Assembly: GCF_001403875.1 (NCBI RefSeq)
Contig: NZ_LN884299.1
Location: 248,001 to 312,000, forward strand
Direction of reading: 5' to 3'
Source: Paenibacillus ihumii
Lineage (GTDB): Bacteria; Bacillota; Bacilli; Paenibacillales; Paenibacillaceae
DNA length: 64,000 bases
Below, in pieces: positions 53,740 through 62,906 of the stretch. Made by a program: the position numbers and the translations under genes. Each line of letters begins with the position of its first letter. Position 1 is the stretch's first letter. Under the pieces are notes generated by a model, which saw only the letters and a list, made by a program, of their open reading frames with translations, had not been told where the DNA came from and searched no databases.

Positions 53740-53872
53740 TAAATGGATTTCATGTCATTAGAAGAAGGGAACTGTCGATCATGGGCGGAATTCTTGATGT
53801 TAGGCACATAAAATCCAACTATTCCCCTAAAACGTTCGTATAGAGCATAATTAGATACATGAATTCCATTTA
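53740..53872 (-). mobile_element. MITE-like element, copy 2 (inverted)
   Basis: The ends TAAATGGATTTCATGT and ACATGAATTCCATTTA are inverted repeats (15 of 16 matching). The reverse complement aligns with 6526-6660 along its length, e.g. CTAATTA..GCTCT, GTGCCTAACATCAAGAAT and TTCTAATGACATGAAATCC. No coding capacity. Confidence 0.78.
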
Positions 53873-54160
53873 GTGTTCGTTCGAGTTCACTGGCTTATAC
53901 AACATAGGATAAAGAGCGGCTTTAGTGTTCGGTTCGATAGCTTATACAACATGGACAAAGAGCGGACTTTAGTGTTCGACTTCGATAGCTTGTACAGCAT
54001 AGGCTAAAGAGCGCGGTCTTAGTGTTCTGTTCGATAGCTTATACAACATAGGATAAAGAGCTAGCTTAGCGTTCGAGTCCGATAGCTTATATAAAATAAG
54101 TCAAAGAACGGACTTTAGTGTTCGAGTTCAACAGCTTAAATAGGATGAGCTAAAGAATAG
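53870..54160. repeat. ~52-bp tandem array GATAGCTTATACAACATAGG
   Basis: Six copies of a ~52-bp unit holding TTTAGTGTTCG, TCGATAGCTTATACAACATA and AAAGAGCGG. Divergence grows toward the right end. It starts directly at the end of the MITE-like element. Confidence 0.88.
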
Positions 54161-54179
54161 GATGCAGGCAAGGAGAAAC

Positions 54180-54262
54180 TGATTCCTCAACATTGATTCG
54201 TCAAATTTGATTCTTTAAAATTGATTCCTCAGCATTGATTCCTCAGCATTGATTCCTCAAAA
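54180..54262. repeat. 16-bp tandem repeat TTGATTCCTCAGCA
   Basis: Five copies of CATTGATTCCTCA(G/A) in a row, partly diverged (AAATTTGATTC). Confidence 0.85.
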
Positions 54263-54412
54263 AAAGGCTTCCGCAAAAACAATTTTGCAGAAATCGATAG
54301 CTTTCTGAAAAAAAGGGGCGCCCCTCAGCCATCAATGATGACTTCTGGAACACCCATTCCTTTAATTCATCTGACTTTTTAATTTAGGCAATGATTACTT
54401 CTACTTCTACTT

Positions 54413-55348
54413 CTACTTCTTGCCTTCCTTGCTCTTGAACATTTCACCGATCGCGCCGATGCTGCCCAGCGTCTCGATCGCGTTCGAAGGAATAAATACC
54501 TTGTTCGCCGATCCTTTGGACACTTCGGTCAATGCCTCGAAGGAACGGTACGCGAGCACCTGCTCATCCAAGCCAGCTTCGCGTAGCATCTGGATTCTGG
54601 CCTTCTCTGCCTCGGCAACCGCTTCAATCGCCTTGGCTTCCCCAAGCGCTTCCAGCTCTTGAGCTTGACGCAGACCTTCCGCTTCGCGAATACGCGCTTC
54701 TTTGTCACCCTCGGCCTTCAGGATCTTACTTTGCTTATCCCCTTCCGCGCGAAGGATCATGTCTTGCTTCGCCGCTTCCGCCTCGAGGACGATGGCCCGC
54801 TTGTTCCGCTCGGCCTTCATTTGCTTATCCATTGCATCCTGGATATCCAACGGAGGCTTAATATCGATAACCTCTACCCGTTCGATCCGCACGCCCCACT
54901 TCTCAGTAGCTTCATCGAGGGCAATCCGGATATCGGAGGAAATTTTCTCCCGGCCGGACAGCGTCTCGTCGAGCTCCATCTTACCGATGATTTGACGCAT
55001 TGTTGCCGTCGTAATGTTGCGAACACCGTATACGTAATCAGAGATTCCGTACGTTGCTTGCTCCGGTCCGACGACCTGATAGAAAATGATTGTATCGATT
55101 TGAACTTGAACATTATCCTTCGTAATAACGGTTTGCGGCGGCACGTTGGCCTGTTGGATCCGCAGATCGTGATACACCCGAACATGGTCGAAGACCGGAA
55201 TCAGGATGTTCAGACCCGGAGTCAGCAGGCGGTGGAATTTACCGAGCCGCTCTACAACTCCGACGCGCTGTTGAGGCACGATTTTTACTGTAAGCGAAAT
55301 GAATACAAATACGACGACGACGACAACGACGATAATCGCCCATTCCAT
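54413..55348 (-). CDS. SPFH/Band-7 paraslipin (QmcA-like)
   Basis: 311 residues from ATG 55348 (MEWAIIVVVVVV), with GGGAGG upstream. One N-terminal membrane segment; SPFH/Band-7 domain (about 25-180) with VPQQRVGVVERLGKFHRLLTPG near residue 30. The downstream coiled coil is rich in EAEAAKQDMILRAEGDKQ. Paraslipins form membrane oligomers with NfeD. Its start overlaps the NfeD stop by 1 bp, so the pair is coupled. Confidence 0.92.
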   Translation of the reverse strand: MEWAIIVVVVVVVFVFISLTVKIVPQQRVGVVERLGKFHRLLTPGLNILIPVFDHVRVYHDLRIQQANVPPQTVITKDNVQVQIDTIIFYQVVGPEQATYGISDYVYGVRNITTATMRQIIGKMELDETLSGREKISSDIRIALDEATEKWGVRIERVEVIDIKPPLDIQDAMDKQMKAERNKRAIVLEAEAAKQDMILRAEGDKQSKILKAEGDKEARIREAEGLRQAQELEALGEAKAIEAVAEAEKARIQMLREAGLDEQVLAYRSFEALTEVSKGSANKVFIPSNAIETLGSIGAIGEMFKSKEGKK

Positions 55349-55782
55349 TAAATGAATTCCTCCCATCTTTCTACTTCGATAATTGTACTTCCCCTTTTCA
55401 TTACCCTCACCAGCTCATCCTTTCCGATTTGCTGAGTCGACGTGGCGCTCCATGTATCTCCCCCGATTTTCACGATGCCATACTGGCCCGGTTCGATCGC
55501 TTCAACCACGACTCCCTGTCTCCCCACAAGCTCGGTACCAGCATCCTCGTACCCTTTGGACGCCCGCAGTCTCTTCGCTAGCGGTTTCGTAAATGCTGTC
55601 AGCACAAGCGCGACTACGCAGCCAGTAATGACCTGGAGCAGGATAGCATCCGGAGCAATCCAGGCTACCACGGCAGCCGCAGCCGCCCCGATACTCATCC
55701 ATAGAAGGTAAAAGGTTAAAGTCATCATTTCAAGCACTAACAATATCCCGGCGGCAATCAGCCAAATTACCCATGCATGCAT
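55348..55782 (-). CDS. Short NfeD-family membrane protein
   Basis: The 144-residue protein has two hydrophobic stretches (about 5-45) and a C-terminal OB-fold NfeD domain (GRQGVVVEAIEPGQYGIVKIGGDTWSATS). It lacks the ClpP-like protease domain of long NfeDs. It works with the paraslipin, e.g. in membrane microdomains. Confidence 0.9.
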   Translation of the reverse strand: MHAWVIWLIAAGILLVLEMMTLTFYLLWMSIGAAAAAVVAWIAPDAILLQVITGCVVALVLTAFTKPLAKRLRASKGYEDAGTELVGRQGVVVEAIEPGQYGIVKIGGDTWSATSTQQIGKDELVRVMKRGSTIIEVERWEEFI

Positions 55783-56181
55783 CTACCGATACACCACCTT
55801 TCTCACATGTATAATAGTATATACGGCGTTCCAGGCAAAAAGTATCAAGAATTAAAACCCTATTGTGCAAATACTTAGCAAGCAATAGAGAAAACACTCT
55901 CTCCATTCACCCTTATTTTCAAGAATACCAAAAACAAGCCGATTTCACAGTTAATTTCTTCCTGTATTAAACATGGAATCTTAACAATAAAAACGTCATG
56001 GGCGTACTTTAAAAGGGAAAACGGCCGCATCGGGTATTAAATGATCTAGCTCCGCTAAAAATATATTAATTTGAAAGAACGAATGAGGGCACTTCTTACC
56101 TAATGTAAAAGACAGCCCAAGGATATCCCTCAAGCTGTCTTCTTTTCAGGTAAATCTTGCGTCGCTATTGGATGCAGGCTC
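55783..56181. other. 0.4-kb gap between the nfeD promoter and tcyP
   Basis: AT-rich upstream part of nfeD and a terminator for tcyP. No gene seen. Confidence 0.6.
56107..56145 (-). terminator. Terminator of the cystine carrier gene
   Basis: AAGACAGC pairs with GCTGTCTT, with a TTGAGGG/CCTTGG inner part, then TTTT on the minus strand. Confidence 0.85.
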
Positions 56182-57573
56182 CTACGCCTGGGCTACATCG
56201 ATATCGACATGGCGCTTGAACGCCTCTAGATCGTTCTCGCCAAGCGTCTTTCCGGTAATCACACCAGCCGCAATCGAGCCATTCACATTCAGCGCCGTGC
56301 GTCCCATATCAATTAGCGGCTCGACGGAGATCAGGAGACCCGCCAGGGCTACCGGCAGATTCATCGTAGACAGGACGATCAGGGAAGCAAAGGTCGCTCC
56401 GCCGCCAACGCCGGCGACTCCGAAGGAGCTGATCATGACGACAAGGATCAGGGTAAGAATGAAATCCCAGCTTGTAGGGTTAATGCCTACCGTCGGCGCA
56501 ATCATAACAGCGAGCATCGCCGGATATATGCCGGCGCAGCCGTTCTGGCCAATCGTCGCCCCGAAGGAAGCCGACAAATTCGCAATGCCGTCAGACACGC
56601 CAAGCCGCTTCGTTTGCGTCTCGACGTTCAGAGGAATCGTCGCTGCGCTTGAGCGCGAAGTAAAGGCGAACACAAGCGTCGGCAGAACTTTTCTAACGTA
56701 TTGCACCGGATTGTATCCGAAAATGGCCAGCAGGATAAGATGAATGATGAACATGGCAATCAGAGCTACATAAGAGGCCCCGACGAATTTGATCAGCTTC
56801 AGAATTTCCTGCGGATTCGTCGTTGCCACTGTATTCGTAATAAGCGCAAGAATGCCGTAAGGCGTCAGCCTTAGCACGAGCGTTACGATACGCATGACGA
56901 CGGCATACAGCGCATCCACCATCTTGCGGAACGTCTCTGCTTGCTCCGGCTTCTTCCGGTCCAGTCCCAGCACAGCAACGCCGATAAATGCGGAGAAAAT
57001 AACGACCGCAAGCGTAGATGTACTCCGTGCGCCTGTCATGTCAGCGAAAGGATTTGTCGGAATGAAATCGAGGATTTGCTGCGGAATTGTTCTATCCGCC
57101 ACATCCCCAAGGCGCTGCTCCAGCTTCGCGCCGCGCTCGATTTCACGTTCTCCGGCCGGAATCTCCAGCGCCTTCAAATCAAAGCTAAGCGTAGTAATGA
57201 TACTTACCGAAGCGGCAATTGCCGTAGTGATCAGCAGCACAGCGATGATCAGTCCGCTGATTTTGCCGAGATTCTGTTTTCCCTTCAGCTTCATAATTGC
57301 AGATATGATCGATACCATGATCAGCGGAATAACGACCATTTGCAGCAGACCGACATAACCGCGGCCAACAATATTGAACCAGTCTGCCGATTTCCCGATG
57401 ACCGCAGAACCGGGCGGAAAAATCAGCTGCAGCGCCACACCGAACAGAATGCCCAGCCCCAGCCCGGTGAATACTCGTTTTGTGAAGGATATATGTTTCC
57501 TCTGCATCCAGAAAAGGATGCCGATCAATATGAGCATAACCGCTATGTTAAGAATGATTTGCAAAGTTTCCAT
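56182..57573 (-). CDS. tcyP: L-cystine carrier TcyP (DAACS symporter)
   Basis: 463 residues from ATG 57573 (METLQIILNIAV), with GGGGGAG 10 bp upstream. Family features are a KRVFTGLGLGILFGVALQLIFPPGS start, LLQMVVIPLIMVSIISA, TRSSAATIPLNVET and NGCAGIYPAMLAVMIAP with the TcyP-type hairpin. It imports cystine with sodium or protons. With the sulfate importer and SsuE it rounds off a sulfur-acquisition theme. Confidence 0.9.
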   Translation of the reverse strand: METLQIILNIAVMLILIGILFWMQRKHISFTKRVFTGLGLGILFGVALQLIFPPGSAVIGKSADWFNIVGRGYVGLLQMVVIPLIMVSIISAIMKLKGKQNLGKISGLIIAVLLITTAIAASVSIITTLSFDLKALEIPAGEREIERGAKLEQRLGDVADRTIPQQILDFIPTNPFADMTGARSTSTLAVVIFSAFIGVAVLGLDRKKPEQAETFRKMVDALYAVVMRIVTLVLRLTPYGILALITNTVATTNPQEILKLIKFVGASYVALIAMFIIHLILLAIFGYNPVQYVRKVLPTLVFAFTSRSSAATIPLNVETQTKRLGVSDGIANLSASFGATIGQNGCAGIYPAMLAVMIAPTVGINPTSWDFILTLILVVMISSFGVAGVGGGATFASLIVLSTMNLPVALAGLLISVEPLIDMGRTALNVNGSIAAGVITGKTLGENDLEAFKRHVDIDVAQA

Positions 57574-57924
57574 CTTTAAACTCCCCCTTTTACTTAATAT
57601 TTGACCATGGGTTGTCATTTATTAAGTTCATTACAGACGTTATATTATCACAAACACGACTAAATAGATAGGATTAATTTATTATAATATTTCAATCCGT
57701 TTTTCCTGTACTTTTTTTATAAAAATAAGGTTTCTCCTTCATATTACCTTTGCTGTAACGTATATATTCCACATCCATTTTTCGGTTAATATTTCAAAGA
57801 CGAACCGCTTTGATGCAAAACAAAAACTGGGAGTTCCATCCAGTTCAGAGGACAGCTCCTCTTTTTTCGTTATAACCATTCCCTAAGAAGCTGACGCACA
57901 GCTCCAGAGACAGTACCTGCCGTT

Positions 57925-58105
57925 GCTCCTGCCCTTGCTCTTGCCGTTGCTCTTGCCGTTGCTCTTGCCGTTGCTCTTGCCGTTGCTCTTGCCGTTGCTC
58001 TTGCCGTTGCTCTTGCCGTTGCCCCTAAAGTTCATCTTACTTTTACTTTTACTTTTACTTTTACTTTTACATTTATCTTTACTTCTACTTCTACATTTAC
58101 TTTAC
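57925..58105. repeat. 12-bp array CTTGCCGTTGCT, then TTTTAC hexamers
   Basis: Eight near-identical GCTCTTGCCGTT units (57925-58025) are followed by six TTTTAC/ATTTAC units (58038-58105). Leu/Pro frames through them are artefacts. Confidence 0.95.
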
Positions 58106-58311
58106 GTTCGAGGAGCGCAGCTTCTTCCCTTACTCTTTCTAACGCTGCATACACCGGTTCGCCTGCTCTTCATAAGCTGCATTAGGCATCTTGCTGGCCC
58201 TTCTGCACGACAGAGCCCAATGCTTACTCCCTAAGAAGTATGAACTACTTTGCCAGCTCTCTCTATGCAGCATCAGCTTCAGCTGCTTTTTCTGCTCTTC
58301 TCCTGAACGGC

Positions 58312-58339
58312 AAAAAGCCAGGCGACATGGCCTGGCTTA
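58312..58339 (-). terminator. Terminator of the chemoreceptor gene
   Basis: AAGCCAGGC pairs with GCCTGGCTT, with TTTTTGCC on the minus strand. Confidence 0.9.
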
Positions 58340-58345
58340 CTCGCT

Positions 58346-60433
58346 CTATACTCGCGACACTGTCTTGTCCGCGCCTTCGGAGCCGGTCTGAAAGGAGCCC
58401 AGCGATTGCTTCAGCGTCTCCGACAGTCCCTCCAATCGGTTGGACAGTCCGACCAGCGCCTCACTGACTCTGAACTGCTCGGAGGACATCGAGGCTACCT
58501 CCTCCGTAGATGCCGTCGTTTGCTGCACAACAGAGCTTACGCTGGCAATGAATTCGGACAGCACCTGCTGCGAGGCCCGCAGCTCATGAACCGATGCTGA
58601 AGAGCTCTGAATATCAGTAACGAACCTTGCCATTTCCTCGGACACCTTCTGAAAAATCATGGAAGCTTCCTTCACCGACAGCAGCTGTTCTCCGAACAGC
58701 GGGGTAACCTGCATCAAGACGTTGACCGTTTCCTCGATTGCCTGCTGAATTTCCTCCGTCATCGCCGACACAGTCTGTATAGCGTCATTTGAACCTGCTG
58801 CCAGCTTGCGGATTTCCTCGGCGATGACCATGAAGCCTTTGCCTGCCGCGCCGACTCTCGATGCCTCTATAGAAGCATTAAGAGAGAGAATATTCGTCTG
58901 CTTCGTCATCTCTACCATCGGCTTAAGAATGTTCCGGATAGAATGGGTGCTTTGACTCAGCTTCGCTGAATTCTCTTCAATTAGCCCGGTCATCCGGGAC
59001 ACCGACTCCGTCTTTTCGACCAAGTTGTCCATATATTCCCGGCCCTGCCGGCTGACTTCAATGACCCTCCCGGCGGATATATCCATGGCAGAGTTCAGGC
59101 TCATGACTTTACCCATTTGCCTGCCGATTCCGCCTGCGATATCCACGCCCTTCTCCGCTTCAACTGCCAGATTCGCTGCGCCGGCAGCGATCTCCCCGGT
59201 AGCCGAAGCAATCTCGCCTGCAAACTGCGAGGTATCCCTTGAAGCCTTGGCCAGATGCTCCGCTGTAGTCAGCAGCTCCCCGGCGGATGTATTGGTCCGG
59301 GAGACCAGCAAGGATATTTGCTCCAGCATTCTGTTAAAGCTCTGCCCAAGCCGCCCGATTTCGTCCCGGCTCGTAAAATTCGTCCTCACCCTGAGGTTCC
59401 CCCGCTCCCCTTCCTCCATTAACAGGCACAGCTTGCTGAGCGGTTTGCCAACCATCCGGAATAGATAATACCCAAGGGTCAGAGCGACCAGGATGGCTAG
59501 AAGCAGAACGAATACCGTAATCCATATCAGCTTGTCCGCCGCCCGGAGAAAATCGCTTTCGGGAGCATACCCGATAATCCGCCAATCCACGGATTGGAGC
59601 TGCCTGTATACGACAAGCTGCTTAACTCCAGCTTCATCCCTTGTCGTGAAGAAGGGCTCTGTGCTCTGCAGTTGCCCTTCGTCCAGTCCGATATGCGATT
59701 TCGCCTCGATCAGCTCTTGATCCGGCGCATGAACAATGGTGTTATCCGCGGTTAAAATCCGAACCTCGCCGGACCGGCCAATTTTTAGATTGGATAGAGT
59801 CTGCAGCAATGCCTCATCCTTGATCTCGATGAGAAGTATGTATTCGGCCTCCGGGAACTTCAAGTTTTGCAGCAATCTTCCCATGGTCACCGACGGCCTG
59901 GCGTAGGTCTCGAAGAAGCCTTTCTTCAGCCCGGGAATCCAGACCGGCTTGCCCTGTGCACTCTGTATCGCTGTGATTCTTGCTTTGACGGAAGCCTCGC
60001 TGCTCGGAGCGCTGGCGCCGGAGCTCGCATACGTATTCGAGAGGTTCCCCGGCGAAATAAGGCGGATGCCCACCAAGCGGTCATCCGAGCCCCGCATGGC
60101 GTCCAGCTTGCTGCGAATCCGCGTCTCCGCCTCCGTTTTCTTGATAATATCGACATTCGGCCTGATAACGGTCTCCAGATCGGCCCTTAGCATTTGATCG
60201 ACGGCAAGCTGCCGCGAAATCGCTTCATATTCCGCAAGCAATAAATCCAGCTTGTCCGCCGCCTGCTCAATCGCCTGCGATGACGCGAGCCCTACCTGTC
60301 CGCGGATGATCTGCTTGGACATCAGGTACGAGCTGATGCCAAGCACGGCAGACAAGAGCACGACCGTAGCAAATAAAACGATGAAAATTTTTACGCCGAC
60401 CGACTGAAGCTGAATCCGGCCCCAACGCTTCAT
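58346..60433 (-). CDS. Methyl-accepting chemotaxis protein
   Basis: The 695-residue protein has a signal-anchor helix (about 15-37) and a dCache-like extracellular sensor (about 40-300). After a second helix (about 305-330) come a HAMP domain (about 335-390) and the MCP signalling domain. Its hairpin tip is visible as GFMVIAEEIRKLAAGSNDA. It likely senses a small molecule; the ligand is unknown. It ends the strand after the maltose-type permeases, so a sugar is conceivable but not shown. Confidence 0.9.
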   Translation of the reverse strand: MKRWGRIQLQSVGVKIFIVLFATVVLLSAVLGISSYLMSKQIIRGQVGLASSQAIEQAADKLDLLLAEYEAISRQLAVDQMLRADLETVIRPNVDIIKKTEAETRIRSKLDAMRGSDDRLVGIRLISPGNLSNTYASSGASAPSSEASVKARITAIQSAQGKPVWIPGLKKGFFETYARPSVTMGRLLQNLKFPEAEYILLIEIKDEALLQTLSNLKIGRSGEVRILTADNTIVHAPDQELIEAKSHIGLDEGQLQSTEPFFTTRDEAGVKQLVVYRQLQSVDWRIIGYAPESDFLRAADKLIWITVFVLLLAILVALTLGYYLFRMVGKPLSKLCLLMEEGERGNLRVRTNFTSRDEIGRLGQSFNRMLEQISLLVSRTNTSAGELLTTAEHLAKASRDTSQFAGEIASATGEIAAGAANLAVEAEKGVDIAGGIGRQMGKVMSLNSAMDISAGRVIEVSRQGREYMDNLVEKTESVSRMTGLIEENSAKLSQSTHSIRNILKPMVEMTKQTNILSLNASIEASRVGAAGKGFMVIAEEIRKLAAGSNDAIQTVSAMTEEIQQAIEETVNVLMQVTPLFGEQLLSVKEASMIFQKVSEEMARFVTDIQSSSASVHELRASQQVLSEFIASVSSVVQQTTASTEEVASMSSEQFRVSEALVGLSNRLEGLSETLKQSLGSFQTGSEGADKTVSRV

Positions 60434-60492
60434 TGTGTTAGTCCCCCCTAAGTGATAAATTCGGTGGCTCTATGACATTCTTTATATTTTTC

Positions 60493-60534
60493 AAAAAAAG
60501 GTATAGTCTCCGAATAACCGAGTCTATACCTTGT
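60493..60534 (-). terminator. Terminator between the sugar permease operon and the chemoreceptor
   Basis: On the minus strand AAGGTATAG pairs with CTATACCTT around a ~16-nt loop, then TTTTTTG. Confidence 0.88.
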
Positions 60535-60679
60535 GTAATCCGATTAAAATATGTTGGACTCATGCTTTGCACCCTAGCTCGGCCTTAGCCTCCTGGACAA
60601 GCATCTGTACCGCATCGACAGCCATAACTGCAACATGCTTTAGACTCCGCTCTCGATGCGGCTTTTGCCATGGCACCCA

Positions 60680-61525
60680 TCAGCCCTTGCTTGCCCCGGA
60701 CGTAAGTCCATCTACAAGCAGACGCTGCATGAACATGAACAGAATCGTAATCGGCACGGCGATGAGCACTGCTCCGGCAGCGAACATCGTAAAGTTCGAG
60801 TTCTGATTGGCCTGAACCATGTCCCACATGCCAACCGCGACCGTCCATTTATCCTTGCTCCGCAAAATCAATCTGGCAAAAATAAAGTCCACCCACGGGC
60901 CGACAAACTGCAGCAGAGCCATATAGGTCAAGATCGGCTTGGAGAGCGGCAGGATAACCGATGTGAATATCCGGAAGTTGCTCGCCCCGTCTATCCGGGC
61001 TGCCTCGTCGAGAGAGCGCGGAATCGTGTCGAAGAATCCTTTGGCGATCAGCGTCATCCCCAATGGAGCCCCCGCCGCATAGACCAGGATCAGAGCCAGA
61101 TGCGTATCGAGCAGCTGCATCTCCTTCAGCAGCAGGAAGATGGCAATCATGCTCATGAAGCCCGGGAACATCCCGAGCACTAAAATGACGGATAGCGCAT
61201 TCTGCCGCCCTTTAAAACGGAACCGCGATACGGCATAGCTCGTTAGCAAGGTCAGCGTTACGCCAAGCAGCATCGAAAATATGGACACCTTCAGCGTATT
61301 CATGTACCACTGCGGGAACAGAATCGTCCTGGAATTAAACAGCTCAACATAATGCTTGAGCGTAAGCGTCTCTGGCAGCAGGGTCTTGCTGTAAAGAGAC
61401 GTCCCCGGCCGCAGCGAGCCGAACACGATCCAGAGGGCGGGGTAAATGGCGCAGATCCCCAGGATCCCCAAGGTAATGTAACTAGCTGTTAATCGTATGT
61501 AATTCCGAATTTTTCGCCTGCTCAT
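60680..61525 (-). CDS. Maltose/maltodextrin-type ABC permease (MalG/MdxG)
   Basis: The 281-residue permease has six predicted helices and the EAA coupling loop SLDEAARIDGASNFRIFTSVILPLSKP near residue 170, typical of MalG. It overlaps the MalF gene by 4 bp (ATGA). No ATPase gene is here; Gram-positives use a shared MsmX-type ATPase. Confidence 0.92.
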   Translation of the reverse strand: MSRRKIRNYIRLTASYITLGILGICAIYPALWIVFGSLRPGTSLYSKTLLPETLTLKHYVELFNSRTILFPQWYMNTLKVSIFSMLLGVTLTLLTSYAVSRFRFKGRQNALSVILVLGMFPGFMSMIAIFLLLKEMQLLDTHLALILVYAAGAPLGMTLIAKGFFDTIPRSLDEAARIDGASNFRIFTSVILPLSKPILTYMALLQFVGPWVDFIFARLILRSKDKWTVAVGMWDMVQANQNSNFTMFAAGAVLIAVPITILFMFMQRLLVDGLTSGASKG

Positions 61526-62823
61526 TGGATCATGTCCTCCTCTTTAAACGACTTCGTCCTGCGATAGTTATAAATTGAGAATGAGGCGATGATCAGGAAT
61601 ATGATAATGCCGACTGCGGAAGCCATATTGTACCTGTTCTGGTTCAAGGTCAATTTGTAGAGCCAGGTAACGAGCAAATCCGTAGCTCCGGCGTATTGGT
61701 AATCCCCCTTGACCGGGTCTCCTCCCGTCAGCAGAAAAATCATATTGAAATTATTGATGTTGCCGGCAAACTGCGCAATAAGCGTAGGCGCCGTCGTGAA
61801 CAGGATCATCGGCAAGGTAACGATGCGGAACTTCTGGTAGCCGCTAGCCCCATCCACCTCGGCGGCTTCGTACATATCCCGGGGGATCGTCGTCAGCACG
61901 CCCATGATCAGGAGCATCGATACTGGAATTCCTACCCACATATTGACGATAATGACCGTGACCTTAGCCCAGAAAGGATCGGTAAGCCACGGCAGTCCAG
62001 ATAAGCCAAAGTAGCCGAGATACTGATTGATCGGACCGAACTCGCCGTTAAACATGTTTCTCATCACCAGCAGTGAAATCAGCTGCGGAATCGCGTACGG
62101 AAGAATCAGGATCGTTCTCCAGAACCCTTTGAAGCGAATGCCCTTCTGATTAATCAGTAGCGCGACGAGCAGGCCTCCGAAATAAGTCGTCACCGTGGAC
62201 AAAACGGCCCAGATGACCGTCCACGTTAGTACCCCGTAGAAGGTATGGCTCCAGGTTTTGAGTGCGAGCAGGTTTTTGAACGTTTCAAAGCCGACCCAAT
62301 CGACCAGCTTGCCCGGAGGCACGTGGTTCGGCGCTGAATAGTTGGTAAAGGCGATCATCACCATGAAAATAATCGGCATAATCGTAAAGAATAATATTCC
62401 CATGGCGGGAATGCTCAGGAACGCCTGCGCAAATTTATAATCGAGAACATAACGAACCGATTGCTTGAAGTTGTGGACCGGTTTGCCCTCGTCGCGCTGC
62501 GCGCCTATTTTTCCCGCATCCCGTATATTAATGTAATAAGCGATCAAGAACACGATGAGATAGATAAGCGTGATCAAGCTTTGAATTAAAATAAAGATGG
62601 AATGGTCATACTCTCCGGGCTGCAAGTTCGCGGAGGTCCGCGGATTCTCGCCTAGCGTGACGATTCCCCAAAGCGCATATCTCAGATTCAGGATAAAATA
62701 AATCACAGATGCGGCTTCAAACGCGATCAGCAGCGCACCCTTTACGTATTGCCTGTTATAGATCTGGCCGAGGCCCATCAAGAGTGACGACAGTATTGTT
62801 GCCCGTGTTCGGTGTCGGCTCAT
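61522..62823 (-). CDS. Maltose/maltodextrin-type ABC permease (MalF/MdxF)
   Basis: The 433-residue permease has extra N-terminal helices and a MalF-type core with the EAA loop MYEAAEVDGASGYQKFRIVTLPM near residue 325. ATG 62823 has GGAGGAG. It lies between the binding protein and MalG genes. The long N-terminal part with GEYDHSIF.. is also seen in MdxF-like proteins. Confidence 0.92.
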   Translation of the reverse strand: MSRHRTRATILSSLLMGLGQIYNRQYVKGALLIAFEAASVIYFILNLRYALWGIVTLGENPRTSANLQPGEYDHSIFILIQSLITLIYLIVFLIAYYINIRDAGKIGAQRDEGKPVHNFKQSVRYVLDYKFAQAFLSIPAMGILFFTIMPIIFMVMIAFTNYSAPNHVPPGKLVDWVGFETFKNLLALKTWSHTFYGVLTWTVIWAVLSTVTTYFGGLLVALLINQKGIRFKGFWRTILILPYAIPQLISLLVMRNMFNGEFGPINQYLGYFGLSGLPWLTDPFWAKVTVIIVNMWVGIPVSMLLIMGVLTTIPRDMYEAAEVDGASGYQKFRIVTLPMILFTTAPTLIAQFAGNINNFNMIFLLTGGDPVKGDYQYAGATDLLVTWLYKLTLNQNRYNMASAVGIIIFLIIASFSIYNYRRTKSFKEEDMIQ

Positions 62824-62906
62824 TTCTCCTCCTTCTCCTCTCCCTTGATCATCAAAGGAATTACCCGCCGCAGGTTGCGGCGGGTGATCCCGCTAAGGCC
62901 GAAAAA

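Larger units (their letters stand above)
53690..54412. other. 0.7-kb region without gene
   Basis: Between the insertion sequence and qmcA: a MITE-like element, a ~52-bp array, a short 16-bp array and a hairpin-rich end. No gene supported. Confidence 0.65.
57574..58345. other. 0.77-kb region with repeats
   Basis: Upstream of tcyP and behind the chemoreceptor. AT-rich first part (promoter not resolved), then a 12-bp array and a TTTTAC-type array. Nothing coding is credible. Confidence 0.6.

Noticed and set aside
53870..54160. CRISPR array (also 6845-7075 and 50565-50715)
   Set aside because: The whole ~52-bp (or 35/41-bp) period is repeated, with no unique spacers, and no cas genes are nearby.
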